Translations under genes and position numbers: made by a program | Shown here: in pieces, positions 56,427-64,000 of the stretch | How the letters are laid out: each line of letters starts with the position of its first letter | Numbering within the stretch: position 1 is the stretch's first letter | Assembly: GCF_004114695.1 (NCBI RefSeq) | Contig: NZ_CP035310.1 | Span: 1,037,501 to 1,101,500, forward strand | Reading direction: 5' to 3' | Source: Erythrobacter sp. HKB08 | GTDB lineage: Bacteria > Pseudomonadota > Alphaproteobacteria > Sphingomonadales > Sphingomonadaceae | Length of the DNA stretch: 64,000 nt | Notes under the pieces: model-generated | Databases searched by the model: none | The model's input: the letters and a program-made list of their open reading frames with translations, nothing else | What the model was told of the DNA's origin: nothing

Positions 56427-57728
56427 TCAACGCTTCAGCGGGAAGCGCTTCCAGTAGGTGAGGCAGCGCCACAGCCACTCGAGCGGCCCGTAGCGATAGC
56501 GCTCGAGCCAAGGCTTCGACCACGCCAGCATTACGACCCAGGCGCCTAGCACCACGAGGTAGAGCTCGCCGCGTGTCAGCTCGCCCCACAGGCCGCCGGC
56601 CCACGGGTGGAAGACGAGCATCATGACGAAGGAGGTGCCGAGGTAGTTGGTGAAGGCCGCGCGGCCCGCCGCGGAAAAGCGCTGCGCGAGCCAGCCGTTC
56701 GCATGGCTGCCCCATAGCGCCAGCAGCGCGGCAAGCCCGAGGATTACCGGCAGGCGGGGAACACCGGCGAAACCGCTCAGCGCCGCGATCGAACTCCAGT
56801 AGGTCAGCCCCGCGCCATGCGCCCACAGGGCGATGGGAACCGTCAGCGCTGTGCCCACGATCAACCCGGCCCAGCCCCACAATCGCTGCCGCCGTGCGTC
56901 GAACCCTCCGCTGAACAGGCCAAACTTGTAGAGCCCCATGCCGATCAGCATCAGCGGCAGCGTTTCGAGCAGGAAAAGCGAAAGGGTGATCAGCGGATCG
57001 GTGCCGTGCTTGGTGAAGTTATGCGTCACGAAATCGGCGTAATTGCCCTCGGTCAGGATCTTCGCCTCGAGCGCATCGTCGTCCATCGCCTTCTGCTTCG
57101 CTTCGTCGAAGCCTGTCCGCATCTTGGTGAAAGGCGCCTTGTCGCCCAGCGAAGTTTCGGCAACGAAATAGCCGGGCGAGATCATGGCAGCCATCAGGAC
57201 CGCGCCGCCGAGATAGCCGAGGACCCCGATGACCATCAGGTCGCGCGCCGCCCAGCGCAGGAACAGCACTGCAACGAAGCCGGCAGTGGCATAGAGCGCG
57301 AGGATGTCGCCGCGCCACAGGAAGAAGAAGTGGAACAGGCCGAACAGCAGCAGCCAGGCGAGGCGCCTGACCTGCAGCCAGCGCGTCGCACCGCGTTCCC
57401 ACGCGCGCTCCATGAAGAGCGCCAGCCCCGCGCCGAAGAGCAGTGTGAAGAGCCCGCGCATCTTGCCGTCGATGAGGATGAACTGGGCGACCCACATCCA
57501 GTCCTCGGTCGGACCGTGCTCGGTCAGGAAGGCATCGGGGAAGATGTAGGCGTTGAAGGGCTGGCCGAAGGAAACGATGTTCGCCGCAAGGATACCCAGC
57601 ACCGCGATGCCGCGGATGAAATCGAGGCTGGCGATCCGGTCTGCCTTGGCAACGGGCGCGTTCGCCTGATCGGGCGTCGCAATCGCCTCCGCGCTGCCTT
57701 CGTCGATTTCGATATTTTCCCCGCTCAT
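56427..57728 (-). CDS. DUF418 membrane protein
   Basis: 433 residues with about ten membrane helices. The opening SLDFIRGIAVLGILAANIVSFG and the C-terminal DUF418 block (GRAAFTNYLGTSFVMMLVF..., GPLEWLWRCLTY) define the family; function unknown, possibly transport or acyl transfer. It converges with the pyrC' gene, seven bases apart. Confidence 0.87.
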   Translation of the reverse strand: MSGENIEIDEGSAEAIATPDQANAPVAKADRIASLDFIRGIAVLGILAANIVSFGQPFNAYIFPDAFLTEHGPTEDWMWVAQFILIDGKMRGLFTLLFGAGLALFMERAWERGATRWLQVRRLAWLLLFGLFHFFFLWRGDILALYATAGFVAVLFLRWAARDLMVIGVLGYLGGAVLMAAMISPGYFVAETSLGDKAPFTKMRTGFDEAKQKAMDDDALEAKILTEGNYADFVTHNFTKHGTDPLITLSLFLLETLPLMLIGMGLYKFGLFSGGFDARRQRLWGWAGLIVGTALTVPIALWAHGAGLTYWSSIAALSGFAGVPRLPVILGLAALLALWGSHANGWLAQRFSAAGRAAFTNYLGTSFVMMLVFHPWAGGLWGELTRGELYLVVLGAWVVMLAWSKPWLERYRYGPLEWLWRCLTYWKRFPLKR

Positions 57729-57828
57729 ATGCCCCTCGCTCCGTCCAGGCCGCGCTTATTGCAGCTTGTCCTCCCGGAAACCAGCAGGTGCGACGGGTAA
57801 TCGACGCAATTTTGCGAGGAGAATCAGC

Positions 57829-58932
57829 CTATCGCGTGACGAGGCAGTTCTGTCCGGCGCGCTTGAGCGTATCGCAGGCCGATTGTGCGGCGCTTCGGCT
57901 CGCGAACCCGCCTGCCTGGAGGCGCACCAGATTGCCGGCCGGAACGACGAGCTTCTGCGCACCTGCCAGCGCTGAATTGCCCGCTACCCGGTTCCACAGC
58001 TTGTCGGCGTTTGCGCGAACCGAGAATGCACCCAGCTGCACGCGCCAGGGCCCCGACATCGCGGTCGGGGCAGGGGCCGGTGCTGGGCGGGCTGCAGGGG
58101 CAGCGGCCGGCTGCGGAGCCGGTGCCTGCGCTGTCCGGGGACGAGCATAGTCTGCGCCCGCGGTCGCAGGGCTCTCCGTCCCGGTAACGCGCGAGGCTTC
58201 CTCGATGGCGGTGCGTGCCGCGGCAATCGATGGAGGCACGTTGGTCCCGGCAATCGGCTGCGGCAGGCGGCGGATCGGCTGCACCGGAGCGGCAGGCGCG
58301 CCTTGCGGCTGTTCGATCGCGAGATCGGCGGCCGCCATCTGCTGCGCGCGGCGTGTGTCGCTGTCGCGCTTGATCTGTTGGGCAAGGATCTGCGCGCGCT
58401 CGCGCGTGTCGATCGGGATGAAATCGTCCATCTGCGCCAGCGCGGGCGGGGCCTGCGGCAGGCCCGCTCCGTTGGCGAGCGTCATCAGCGCATAGGCGCG
58501 TTCCCAGTCCTTCTCGACCAGCTCGCCGTTGAAATGGGCGATGCCGAGCAAATACTGCGAGCGCGGGTCGCCGCGCTCCGCCGCGCCCTTGACGTAAGGC
58601 ATGGCTTCCTCGCGGCGGCCGGACTGGAACAGCAATATGCCGTAATTGTCCGCTGCCTTCAGATGACCTTGCGCGGCAGCTTTCGCGTAGAGAATCTCGG
58701 CCTGGCGGGAATTTTCCTCGACCCCGCGACCCAGTCGATAGGCCTGCGCCATGTTGAACTGCGCATCCGGATCGCCTGCCGCAGCCGGTCCGCGCCATTC
58801 GGCGACGGCCTTCGCATAATCACCGCGCGCCCAGGCATCGACCCCGTCCTTGACGTCGGCCCACGCGGGCGCGCCCGCGGCGAACATGGCCGCAGCGGCA
58901 AGATAGCTGGCAATGCGAGTAGCGGTTCCCAT
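57829..58932 (-). CDS. Sel1-repeat / SPOR-domain protein
   Basis: 367 residues: signal peptide (about 1-25), Sel1-like/TPR repeats (about 28-175; DPDAQFNMAQAYRLGRGVEENSRQA etc.), a long Ala/Pro linker, and a C-terminal SPOR domain (about 290-367; WRVQLGAFSVRANADKLW, LVRLQAGGFASRSAAQSAC). SPOR domains bind glycan strands stripped of peptides at the division septum. It is divergent from the ParA cluster, which also ends in a SPOR protein. A Met 15 codons upstream is less likely as start. Confidence 0.88.
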   Translation of the reverse strand: MGTATRIASYLAAAAMFAAGAPAWADVKDGVDAWARGDYAKAVAEWRGPAAAGDPDAQFNMAQAYRLGRGVEENSRQAEILYAKAAAQGHLKAADNYGILLFQSGRREEAMPYVKGAAERGDPRSQYLLGIAHFNGELVEKDWERAYALMTLANGAGLPQAPPALAQMDDFIPIDTRERAQILAQQIKRDSDTRRAQQMAAADLAIEQPQGAPAAPVQPIRRLPQPIAGTNVPPSIAAARTAIEEASRVTGTESPATAGADYARPRTAQAPAPQPAAAPAARPAPAPAPTAMSGPWRVQLGAFSVRANADKLWNRVAGNSALAGAQKLVVPAGNLVRLQAGGFASRSAAQSACDTLKRAGQNCLVTR

Positions 58933-59057
58933 GGACAGTGCGCACCCTCTCAACCCCGTGTGAATCCAGAGTGACATAGTGAACGAGGCGTTAGCAAAGA
59001 GTTTCTATGCCGCAGGCCCGCCGGGCGCGTTTCGAAGCGGTCCTTAGTGAAGCCCCG

Positions 59058-59072
59058 TTAACCCAAAATTAG
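59058..59072. promoter_or_regulatory. CtrA-like site candidate upstream of parA-like gene
   Basis: TTAA, seven bases, TTAG, about 75-88 bases before the ParA-like start, in the divergent intergenic region (58933-59145) that otherwise shows no gene. One mismatch from TTAA-N7-TTAA. A candidate only. Confidence 0.3.
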
Positions 59073-59145
59073 GGGTATCCTGCGAAGCCATTCCCCGAAC
59101 CGCAGTTTGGGCGGCTCGTAATTGACTGAACAGGGGGATCGCGCT

Positions 59146-59862
59146 TTGCGTGTACTGGCATTGGCATCGCAGAAGGGTGGTTCGGGCAAGACCACACTCT
59201 CAGGGCATCTGGCCGTCCAGGCCCAGCGCGCAGGCGCTGGCCCGGTAGTCCTTATCGACATCGACCCGCAGGGCTCGCTCGCCGACTGGTGGAACGAGCG
59301 CGAAGCGGAGTATCCGGCATTCGCGCAGACTACCGTCGCGCGCCTCGCCAACGATTTGCAGGTCCTGCGCCAGCAGGGCTTCAAGCTCGCGGTCATCGAC
59401 ACGCCGCCGGCAATCACCATGGCCATTCAGTCGGTCATCGGTGTCGCCGAGCTGATCGTCGTCCCGACCCGTCCGAGCCCGCATGACCTTCGCGCCGTCG
59501 GCGCAACCGTCGACCTGTGCGAGCGTGCCGGCAAGCCGCTCGTCTTCGTGGTCAACGCTGCCACGCCCAAGGCGAAGATCACTTCGGAAGCCGCCGTCGC
59601 GCTGAGCCAGCACGGGACCGTCGCTCCGATCACGCTTCACCACCGCACCGATTTCGCAGCCTCGATGATCGATGGCCGCACGGTGATGGAAGTCGATCCG
59701 GAAAGCCGCAGCGCCGCCGAAGTGGGCGCGCTGTGGAACTACATCGCGGATCGTCTCGAGAAGAATTTCCGCCGCACCGTCTTTGCTGCACCGAACTCGG
59801 TGTCGCAGGTCGCTCCGGCGCATCGCCCTACCGGTGGCTTCGGTCGCCGGGTCGCGCAGTAA
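59146..59862 (+). CDS. ParA/MinD-family ATPase, TTG start
   Basis: 238-residue deviant Walker-A ATPase (SQKGGSGKTTL with the signature Lys), Walker A' IDIDPQGS and VIDTPPA. Such proteins position DNA, protein clusters or the division machinery by ATP-driven dimer cycling. The TTG at 59146 follows a GGGGGA motif; an in-frame TTG at 59122 is an alternative (246 residues). No parB or plasmid gene is near; instead a ribbon-helix-helix-like protein and a SPOR lipoprotein follow in the same direction. Confidence 0.87.
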   Translation: MRVLALASQKGGSGKTTLSGHLAVQAQRAGAGPVVLIDIDPQGSLADWWNEREAEYPAFAQTTVARLANDLQVLRQQGFKLAVIDTPPAITMAIQSVIGVAELIVVPTRPSPHDLRAVGATVDLCERAGKPLVFVVNAATPKAKITSEAAVALSQHGTVAPITLHHRTDFAASMIDGRTVMEVDPESRSAAEVGALWNYIADRLEKNFRRTVFAAPNSVSQVAPAHRPTGGFGRRVAQ

Positions 59863-59883
59863 GCGCGAAGGGAGAGAGGCATC

Positions 59884-60441
59884 ATGAGCGAACCGAATTT
59901 CGCCTCGCTCGGCCCGACGCTCCTTGCTCGCAAGGGTGGGGCCAAGCCCGCCATGCGCCCGCAGCTGGGCCCGATTCCGACCGGCCAGGCCGCAAACCTG
60001 GAAGATCTCGGCTGGAACGACATGGGTGATGAGGACGAACGTCCCGCAAATGTCGTCAACCTGACGCCCGAACCGGTCAATCCGGAAGTCGAGGCCGAAT
60101 CGCACGAACAGGATCTCGCCGCCGATGCCGAACTGGCCTCGGTCCGCGAAGCCGTCCCGCCCGTGCGCCAGCAGCAGGACACGATTGCACAGCGCCTCGA
60201 AGAGCCGGCACCGGCTAAGGTCCAGGCCAAGGCTCCGGCACGCCCGCGCAAGAGTGCGCTCGAACGCGGCAAGCGCGCCGCTTTCACCCTGCGCCTCGAC
60301 GCCGATCGCCACCTCAAGCTCCGTCTCGCCAGCACGATGCGCAATCGCAGCGCACAGCAGCTGGTGACCGAAGCGCTCGACCACCTTCTGGGCGACATGC
60401 CCGAACTCGAAACGCTCGCCGCGCAAATGTCGCGCAAATAA
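59884..60441 (+). CDS. Disordered protein with C-terminal ribbon-helix-helix-like domain
   Basis: 185 residues. Residues 1-130 are Pro/Glu/Ala-rich and probably disordered. About 133-172 (RAAFTLRLDADRHLKLRLAS, then NRSAQQLVTEALDHLL) fits a ribbon-helix-helix DNA-binding fold: one strand, two helices. It starts 21 bases after the ParA-like gene, so it may be that ATPase's partner or DNA adaptor in place of ParB. No named family recognised. Confidence 0.75.
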   Translation: MSEPNFASLGPTLLARKGGAKPAMRPQLGPIPTGQAANLEDLGWNDMGDEDERPANVVNLTPEPVNPEVEAESHEQDLAADAELASVREAVPPVRQQQDTIAQRLEEPAPAKVQAKAPARPRKSALERGKRAAFTLRLDADRHLKLRLASTMRNRSAQQLVTEALDHLLGDMPELETLAAQMSRK

Positions 60442-60461
60442 TCCGGACCGGGGGAAGACAG

Positions 60462-61859
60462 ATGCACACGGAAGCAAAACGCAATCGCACCATCATGCTG
60501 GCGGTCACGACCGCCCTGGCGACGACGGCGCTTGCAGGTTGCACCACCAAGGCGGCGGCTCCGGCCACCGTTTCGGCCAGCAAGGCGCAGTCCGAGCTGG
60601 TAAAGGGCAAGACGCCGCAGGCCATCGTCCACGCTGAAGAAGCCGTCCGTGCCGATCCGCGCAACGCTTCCTATCGTGCGATGCTCGGCGCGAGCTACAT
60701 GGAAGCCGGTCGCTTCCGTGCTGCCGCGACGAGCTTCAAGGATGCGATGGACCTTGGCGACAGCTCGCCGCGCACGGCGCTGAGCTATGCGCTGGCCGAA
60801 GTCGCCGTGGGCAACTTCGCGACTGCGCAAAACGTGCTCGACCAGAACCGCGGTGAAATCGACGCGGCCGACCTCGGCCTCGCCATGGCGCTCGCCGGCG
60901 ATCCGGACCAGGGCGTCCACATCCTCGGCAATGCGATCCGCAACGGCCAGAACACGCCGAAGGTTCGCCAGAACCTCGCCTATTCCTATGCGCTCCAGGG
61001 CAATTGGCGTGCAGCTCGCCTGATGGCGGCGGAAGACGTGCCGGCCGACAAGGTCAGTGCGCGCATCGCCGAATGGGCCCAGACGATCGAGCCCAGCAAG
61101 ACGCATTACCGTGTCGCCAACCTGCTGTCGGTCCCGGTTGTCGGCGACCCCGGCCAGCCGGTCGAGCTCGCGCTTTCGCACACGCCGAGTGCGGTCGAGC
61201 TGGCTGCTTCGACCACCGGTGCCGACTACGGCGCTCGTGCTCCGGTCGCGGCGCAGGCTGCCAGCCCGGCTCCGGTTGCCGCTTACAGCGTGCCCAAGCT
61301 TGCTCCGGTAGGCGGCGAGCTTCCGGCTGTCGCTCAGGTGGAAGAGGTTGCTCCGGTCGCCGCTCCGGCCCCGGCTCAGGCAACGCAGCCGACCCAGTTC
61401 GCACAGGCTTTCGAAGCTCCGGCTCCGACCGCTCCGGCTCTCGAACGCTTCGCTGAAAGCACTGTGAAATTCGTTGCCAACCCGACCGTCCAGAAGACTC
61501 CGGCCCGCACCGTTTCGAAGGCTCCGACGACCCGCGTCGCCGAAAGCCAGCCGCGTGGTGTCGTCGATGGCGAAACGCTGATCCAGCTCGGCTCGTTCTC
61601 GAGCGAAGCAGGCGCGCAGCGCGCATGGGGCATCTACCTCAAGCGTTACCCGCAGCTGGCCCAGCACGACATGGTCATCACCAAGGCGGTGGTTCGCGGC
61701 AAGACCTACTACCGGGTCTCCGCCGGCGGCTTCAAGAACGCCAGCGCGCGCAGCATGTGCAACAGCGTGAAGGCGAAGGGCGAGGGCTGCATTGCCTGGG
61801 CCTCGAACAAGCCGCTTCCGGGCGCCGTCGACACGGGCGTACGTCTCGCCCGCCGCTGA
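60462..61859 (+). CDS. TPR / SPOR-domain lipoprotein
   Basis: 465 residues: lipobox LAGC (acylated Cys about 27), TPR-like repeats (about 38-200), a long Ala/Pro/Val-rich linker, and a C-terminal SPOR domain (about 365-445; TLIQLGSFSSEAGAQRAWGIYLK, YYRVSAGGFKNASARSMC). Expected to be anchored in a membrane and to bind septal peptidoglycan. It starts 20 bases after the ribbon-helix-helix gene and ends before a terminator. Codon use, with many GCT and CCG codons in the linker, differs somewhat from the neighbours. Confidence 0.88.
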   Translation: MHTEAKRNRTIMLAVTTALATTALAGCTTKAAAPATVSASKAQSELVKGKTPQAIVHAEEAVRADPRNASYRAMLGASYMEAGRFRAAATSFKDAMDLGDSSPRTALSYALAEVAVGNFATAQNVLDQNRGEIDAADLGLAMALAGDPDQGVHILGNAIRNGQNTPKVRQNLAYSYALQGNWRAARLMAAEDVPADKVSARIAEWAQTIEPSKTHYRVANLLSVPVVGDPGQPVELALSHTPSAVELAASTTGADYGARAPVAAQAASPAPVAAYSVPKLAPVGGELPAVAQVEEVAPVAAPAPAQATQPTQFAQAFEAPAPTAPALERFAESTVKFVANPTVQKTPARTVSKAPTTRVAESQPRGVVDGETLIQLGSFSSEAGAQRAWGIYLKRYPQLAQHDMVITKAVVRGKTYYRVSAGGFKNASARSMCNSVKAKGEGCIAWASNKPLPGAVDTGVRLARR

Positions 61860-61887
61860 TCCGGCAGAAAACCGAATACCCCATGGT

Positions 61888-61925
61888 CGCCCTTCCGCTT
61901 CGCGCGGGAGGGCGATCGTCTTTTT
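61888..61925 (+). terminator. Rho-independent terminator of the ParA-SPOR operon
   Basis: Stem CGCCCT-T-CCGC pairing with GCGG-G-AGGGCG (one wobble), five-base loop, then a five-T run shortly after, 28 bases downstream of the SPOR lipoprotein stop. Confidence 0.82.
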
Positions 61926-61938
61926 GCGGTGGAGCGAT

Positions 61939-61953
61939 TGCGAATTGGCTTGC
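61939..61953. promoter_or_regulatory. Half-conserved copy of the iron-box-like motif
   Basis: TGCGAATTGGCTTGC keeps the left arm TGCGAAT but not the right. It lies three bases before the perfect copy, giving the same one-perfect, one-imperfect pair as in front of the siderophore receptor. Confidence 0.4.
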
Positions 61954-61956
61954 TAA

Positions 61957-61971
61957 TGCGAATAATTCGCA
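61957..61971. promoter_or_regulatory. Iron-box-like palindrome upstream of bfd
   Basis: TGCGAATAATTCGCA, a perfect 7-1-7 palindrome, 36 bases before the bfd start. Identical to the box at 12519-12533 except for the central base. Probably bound by a Fur-family iron regulator (inference). Confidence 0.7.
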
Positions 61972-62007
61972 TTAACTCTTGGCCGTCTTCAGCAACGAGT
62001 CGCCTGC

Positions 62008-62199
62008 ATGTACACCTGCATCTGCAATGCCATCCGGGAGAGCGATATCCGCCGTGCGGCGCGCCATGTGTCGGGTGATGCAGAAGCCGTGTACGCCGCG
62101 CTCGGCAAGCGTCCGAACTGCGGAACCTGCCTTGCAGAGGCCGACGAGATCGTCTTCGAAGAACGCGAAATGGGCCTGACCGCGGCCCGCGCCGCCTGA
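62008..62199 (+). CDS. bfd: Bacterioferritin-associated ferredoxin
   Basis: 63-residue 2Fe-2S protein that reduces and releases iron stored in bacterioferritin. Cluster ligands C4, C6, C38 and C41 (CIC near the start, CGTC in the middle) match the BFD fold. It is followed by bfr, its functional partner, and preceded by an iron-box-like operator. Confidence 0.94.
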   Translation: MYTCICNAIRESDIRRAARHVSGDAEAVYAALGKRPNCGTCLAEADEIVFEEREMGLTAARAA

Positions 62200-62240
62200 T
62201 CCGGCCCGGCGCTTCCCGCTAACGCAAATCGCTCGCAACT

Positions 62241-62260
62241 GGCGGAATTCCGCCGTTTTT
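62241..62260 (+). terminator. Weak terminator or attenuator between bfd and bfr
   Basis: GGCGG-AATT-CCGCC followed by G and five T. The stem is only five GC pairs, so it may reduce rather than stop transcription into bfr. Confidence 0.5.
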
Positions 62261-62336
62261 CGGCTATTCTACCTTGCCAAATCCGCGATCGCGGGCGCAT
62301 ATCTCGCATCCAGGATAGGCAAGCAGGAGATCAGCC

Positions 62337-62825
62337 ATGAAAGGCGACGCCAAGGTCATCGAATTCCTCAACAAGGCGCTGACCAACGAACTGACGGCGA
62401 TCAACCAGTACTGGCTGCACTACCGCGTCCTTGCCGACTGGGGCCTGTCGAAGCTGGCCGAATACGAGCGCCACGAATCGATCGACGAGATGAAGCACGC
62501 CGACATCCTCGCCGAGCGGATCCTCTTCCTGAACGGGCTCCCGAACTTCCAGGCGATCCACAAGCTGAAGGTCGGCGAGACGGTCGAGGAAATCCTCAAG
62601 GCCGACCTCGCGATGGAGGAAGAAGCGATCCCGCTGCTGCGCGATGCGATCGAATATTGCGAGAGCGTGCGCGACTACGTCAGCCGCGAGGTTTTCGAAC
62701 GCATCCTCGAAAGCGAGGAAGAGCATGTCGACTTCCTCGAGACCCAGTTCGACATGATCGAACACATGGGCCTGCAGAACTACGTCCAGCTGCAAAGCAA
62801 GCCGGCGGGCGAAGAGGAAGGCTAG
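62337..62825 (+). CDS. bfr: Bacterioferritin
   Basis: Forms the 24-subunit haem-containing iron store. It is 162 residues; ferroxidase ligands E18, E51, H54, E94, E127 and H130 and the haem ligand M52 are all present, so it is the active haem-binding type. AGGAGA lies before the ATG. Its stop overlaps the convergent DUF2721 gene by four bases. Confidence 0.96.
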   Translation: MKGDAKVIEFLNKALTNELTAINQYWLHYRVLADWGLSKLAEYERHESIDEMKHADILAERILFLNGLPNFQAIHKLKVGETVEEILKADLAMEEEAIPLLRDAIEYCESVRDYVSREVFERILESEEEHVDFLETQFDMIEHMGLQNYVQLQSKPAGEEEG

Positions 62826-63340
62826 TCCTCGCTCTCGCGCTGGGCTTCCGCCTCGCGTTGCACGATCTTGCGGCTGCGCTTGCGACGCTCGCGCGCGGTT
62901 GCCGTGGCGAGCCGCGTTTCGAGAAGGAACAGCGCCAGCGCGCCGAACAGCTGGACCATCGTCAGGATCCACGCGATTGCGACAACCGTGCCGATCTGCG
63001 GCCGGATGAAGGCGCTCACGAACAGGAGGGCGACCACGGTACAGATGGTCAGTGCCGCACCGGTGCTGAGCGTTACGGCGAGCTGCGCATAATGCTGGCG
63101 CTGGCGTAGCGCGGGCAGTTCCTCGCCCTCGCGCCCGCCGAGACCCTTCTCGGTGCGCCGCTCGATGAATTCGACGCGGTCGATCAGCCAGGTGAGCCGC
63201 GCGTTCATGACGTTCAGCATCGCCCCTATCGCGGCGAGCAGGAAAACCGGTGCGAGGCTCAGCTGCACGATTTCCTGCACGCGGATGGTGCTCGACGTGC
63301 GGTTGATCAGATCGCCAGCGATGGAGAGTGTTTCGAACAC
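62822..63340 (-). CDS. DUF2721 membrane protein
   Basis: 172 residues with three likely membrane helices (about 25-45, 88-110, 116-140) and a basic C-terminal tail. The MLNVMNARLTWLIDRVEFIERR segment matches the DUF2721 family; function unknown. It follows der closely in the same direction (seven bases). Confidence 0.8.
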   Translation of the reverse strand: MFETLSIAGDLINRTSSTIRVQEIVQLSLAPVFLLAAIGAMLNVMNARLTWLIDRVEFIERRTEKGLGGREGEELPALRQRQHYAQLAVTLSTGAALTICTVVALLFVSAFIRPQIGTVVAIAWILTMVQLFGALALFLLETRLATATARERRKRSRKIVQREAEAQRESED

Positions 63341-63347
63341 TGCCCGA

Positions 63348-64000
63348 TCAGTCCTTGGAATGGTCGAACGGGTTCTTCGGGCTCTTGAGCGTCACGCGCA
63401 CCGGGACCGCATCGAAGCCGAGTTCGCGCCGGATACCGTTCACCAGGTACCGCTCGTAACTCGTGGGCAGCGCATCGAGACGCGTGCCGAAGACCACGAA
63501 GCGCGGCGGGCGGGTGCCGACCTGCGTGATGTAGCGCAGCTTGATCCGGCGGCCCTTGGGCGCGGGCGGCGGGTTGGCGGCGAGTGCATCGTCGAACCAG
63601 CGGTTTAGCGCAGCCGTCGGTACGCGCTTCGACCAGCTCTCGCGAATCTCGAACGCGCTCTGGATCATCGCGTCGAGACCCTTGCCGGTCTTCGCGCTGA
63701 CCGCGAACAGCGGCACGCCGCGCACCTGCGCGAGCCCTTCGTCGAGCGCGTGCTTGATGCCGTTGAACAGCTTGCTCTGATCCTCGGCCACATCCCACTT
63801 GTTGATCGCGATGATCAGCGCGCGGCCTTCCTGCAGCACCTTGTCGGCGATCTTGAGGTCCTGGTGTTCCAGACCCTTGGTCGCATCGAGCAGCAGCACG
63901 ACGACCTCGGCGAAATCGACGGCGCGCAATCCGTCGGCGACCGAGAGCTTCTCCAGCTTGTCGACCACCTTGGCGCGCTTGCGCATGCCGGCGGTGTCGA
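63348..64000 (-). CDS. der: GTPase Der (EngA), C-terminal part
   Basis: Double-GTPase needed for 50S ribosome assembly. Only the 3' part is in the window, about 217 residues: the end of the second G domain (DTAGMRKRAKV, NKWD, SAKTG) and the C-terminal KH-like domain (IKLRYITQVGTRPPRFVVFG, YLVNGIRRELGF). The 5' end lies beyond the right edge. Confidence 0.94.
   Translation of the reverse strand, partial: DTAGMRKRAKVVDKLEKLSVADGLRAVDFAEVVVLLLDATKGLEHQDLKIADKVLQEGRALIIAINKWDVAEDQSKLFNGIKHALDEGLAQVRGVPLFAVSAKTGKGLDAMIQSAFEIRESWSKRVPTAALNRWFDDALAANPPPAPKGRRIKLRYITQVGTRPPRFVVFGTRLDALPTSYERYLVNGIRRELGFDAVPVRVTLKSPKNPFDHSKD

Noticed and set aside
59146-61859. Plasmid-type parAB partition locus
   Set aside because: There is no ParB homologue, no centromere-like repeats and no replication gene; the partner genes are RHH-like and SPOR proteins.
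1-64000. Mobile elements, prophage, CRISPR arrays or rRNA operons
   Set aside because: No transposase, integrase, phage structural gene, regularly spaced repeat or rRNA sequence was recognised anywhere in the window.

Overview
The window is GC-rich, densely packed chromosomal DNA from an alphaproteobacterium. I infer a sphingomonad of the Erythrobacteraceae type from the gene set: DUF1465/RcdA-like and YdcH-like small proteins, a zwf-edd-glk-eda operon, DUF2254 and DUF1761 proteins, two TonB-dependent receptors, ptsP and a ParA/SPOR cluster. I see no insertion sequence, prophage, CRISPR array or rRNA. One tRNA is present.

Layout. 1-8.3 kb is a leftward chemotaxis operon (cheA-cheW-cheY-cheB-cheR, then a GGDEF/EAL protein and a chemoreceptor cut by the left edge). 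8.3-15.9 kb holds a MATE exporter, an orphan 2Fe-2S subunit, an iron-siderophore receptor divergent from arsC with palindromic boxes between them, an MFS transporter, a methyltransferase and a membrane protein. 16.0-26.5 kb is metabolic: lipB, a lipoprotein, a CitE-like protein, an Old Yellow Enzyme, a DMT exporter, DUF2254, nadA, a metallo-beta-lactamase-fold protein, DUF4230 and glpK. 26.5-33.8 kb carries DUF1465, two YdcH-like proteins, ptsP, a RodZ-like protein, a YbgF-like protein, tilS and an L,D-transpeptidase.

33.9-41.5 kb is an Entner-Doudoroff operon, zwf-edd-glk-eda plus a divergent PEP-carboxylase-like gene, in which every gene overlaps the next. 41.6-48.3 kb has a transglutaminase-like protein, rimO, DUF1761, a K+ channel-like protein, a LysM/M23 peptidase, surE and serS. 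48.3-54.1 kb has a second TonB receptor with a divergent TetR regulator, tRNA-Val and sppA. 54.2-56.4 kb is pyrB with a catalytically degenerate dihydroorotase homologue. 57.8-61.9 kb is a divergent cluster of a Sel1/SPOR protein against ParA-ribbon-helix-helix-SPOR lipoprotein. The window ends with bfd-bfr (iron storage), DUF2721 and the 3' part of der.

How the genes work together. Glucose is handled by Zwf, Edd, Glk and Eda. Iron handling is tied together by the same 15-bp palindrome in front of the siderophore receptor and bfd. The SPOR proteins, L,D-transpeptidase, M23 peptidase, RodZ-like and YbgF-like proteins indicate envelope and division functions. The strongest leads for new biology are the ParA/RHH/SPOR cluster, the shared iron box, the divergent PEPC-like protein and the degenerate PyrC-like protein. 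All assignments come from reading the sequence; no database search was run.
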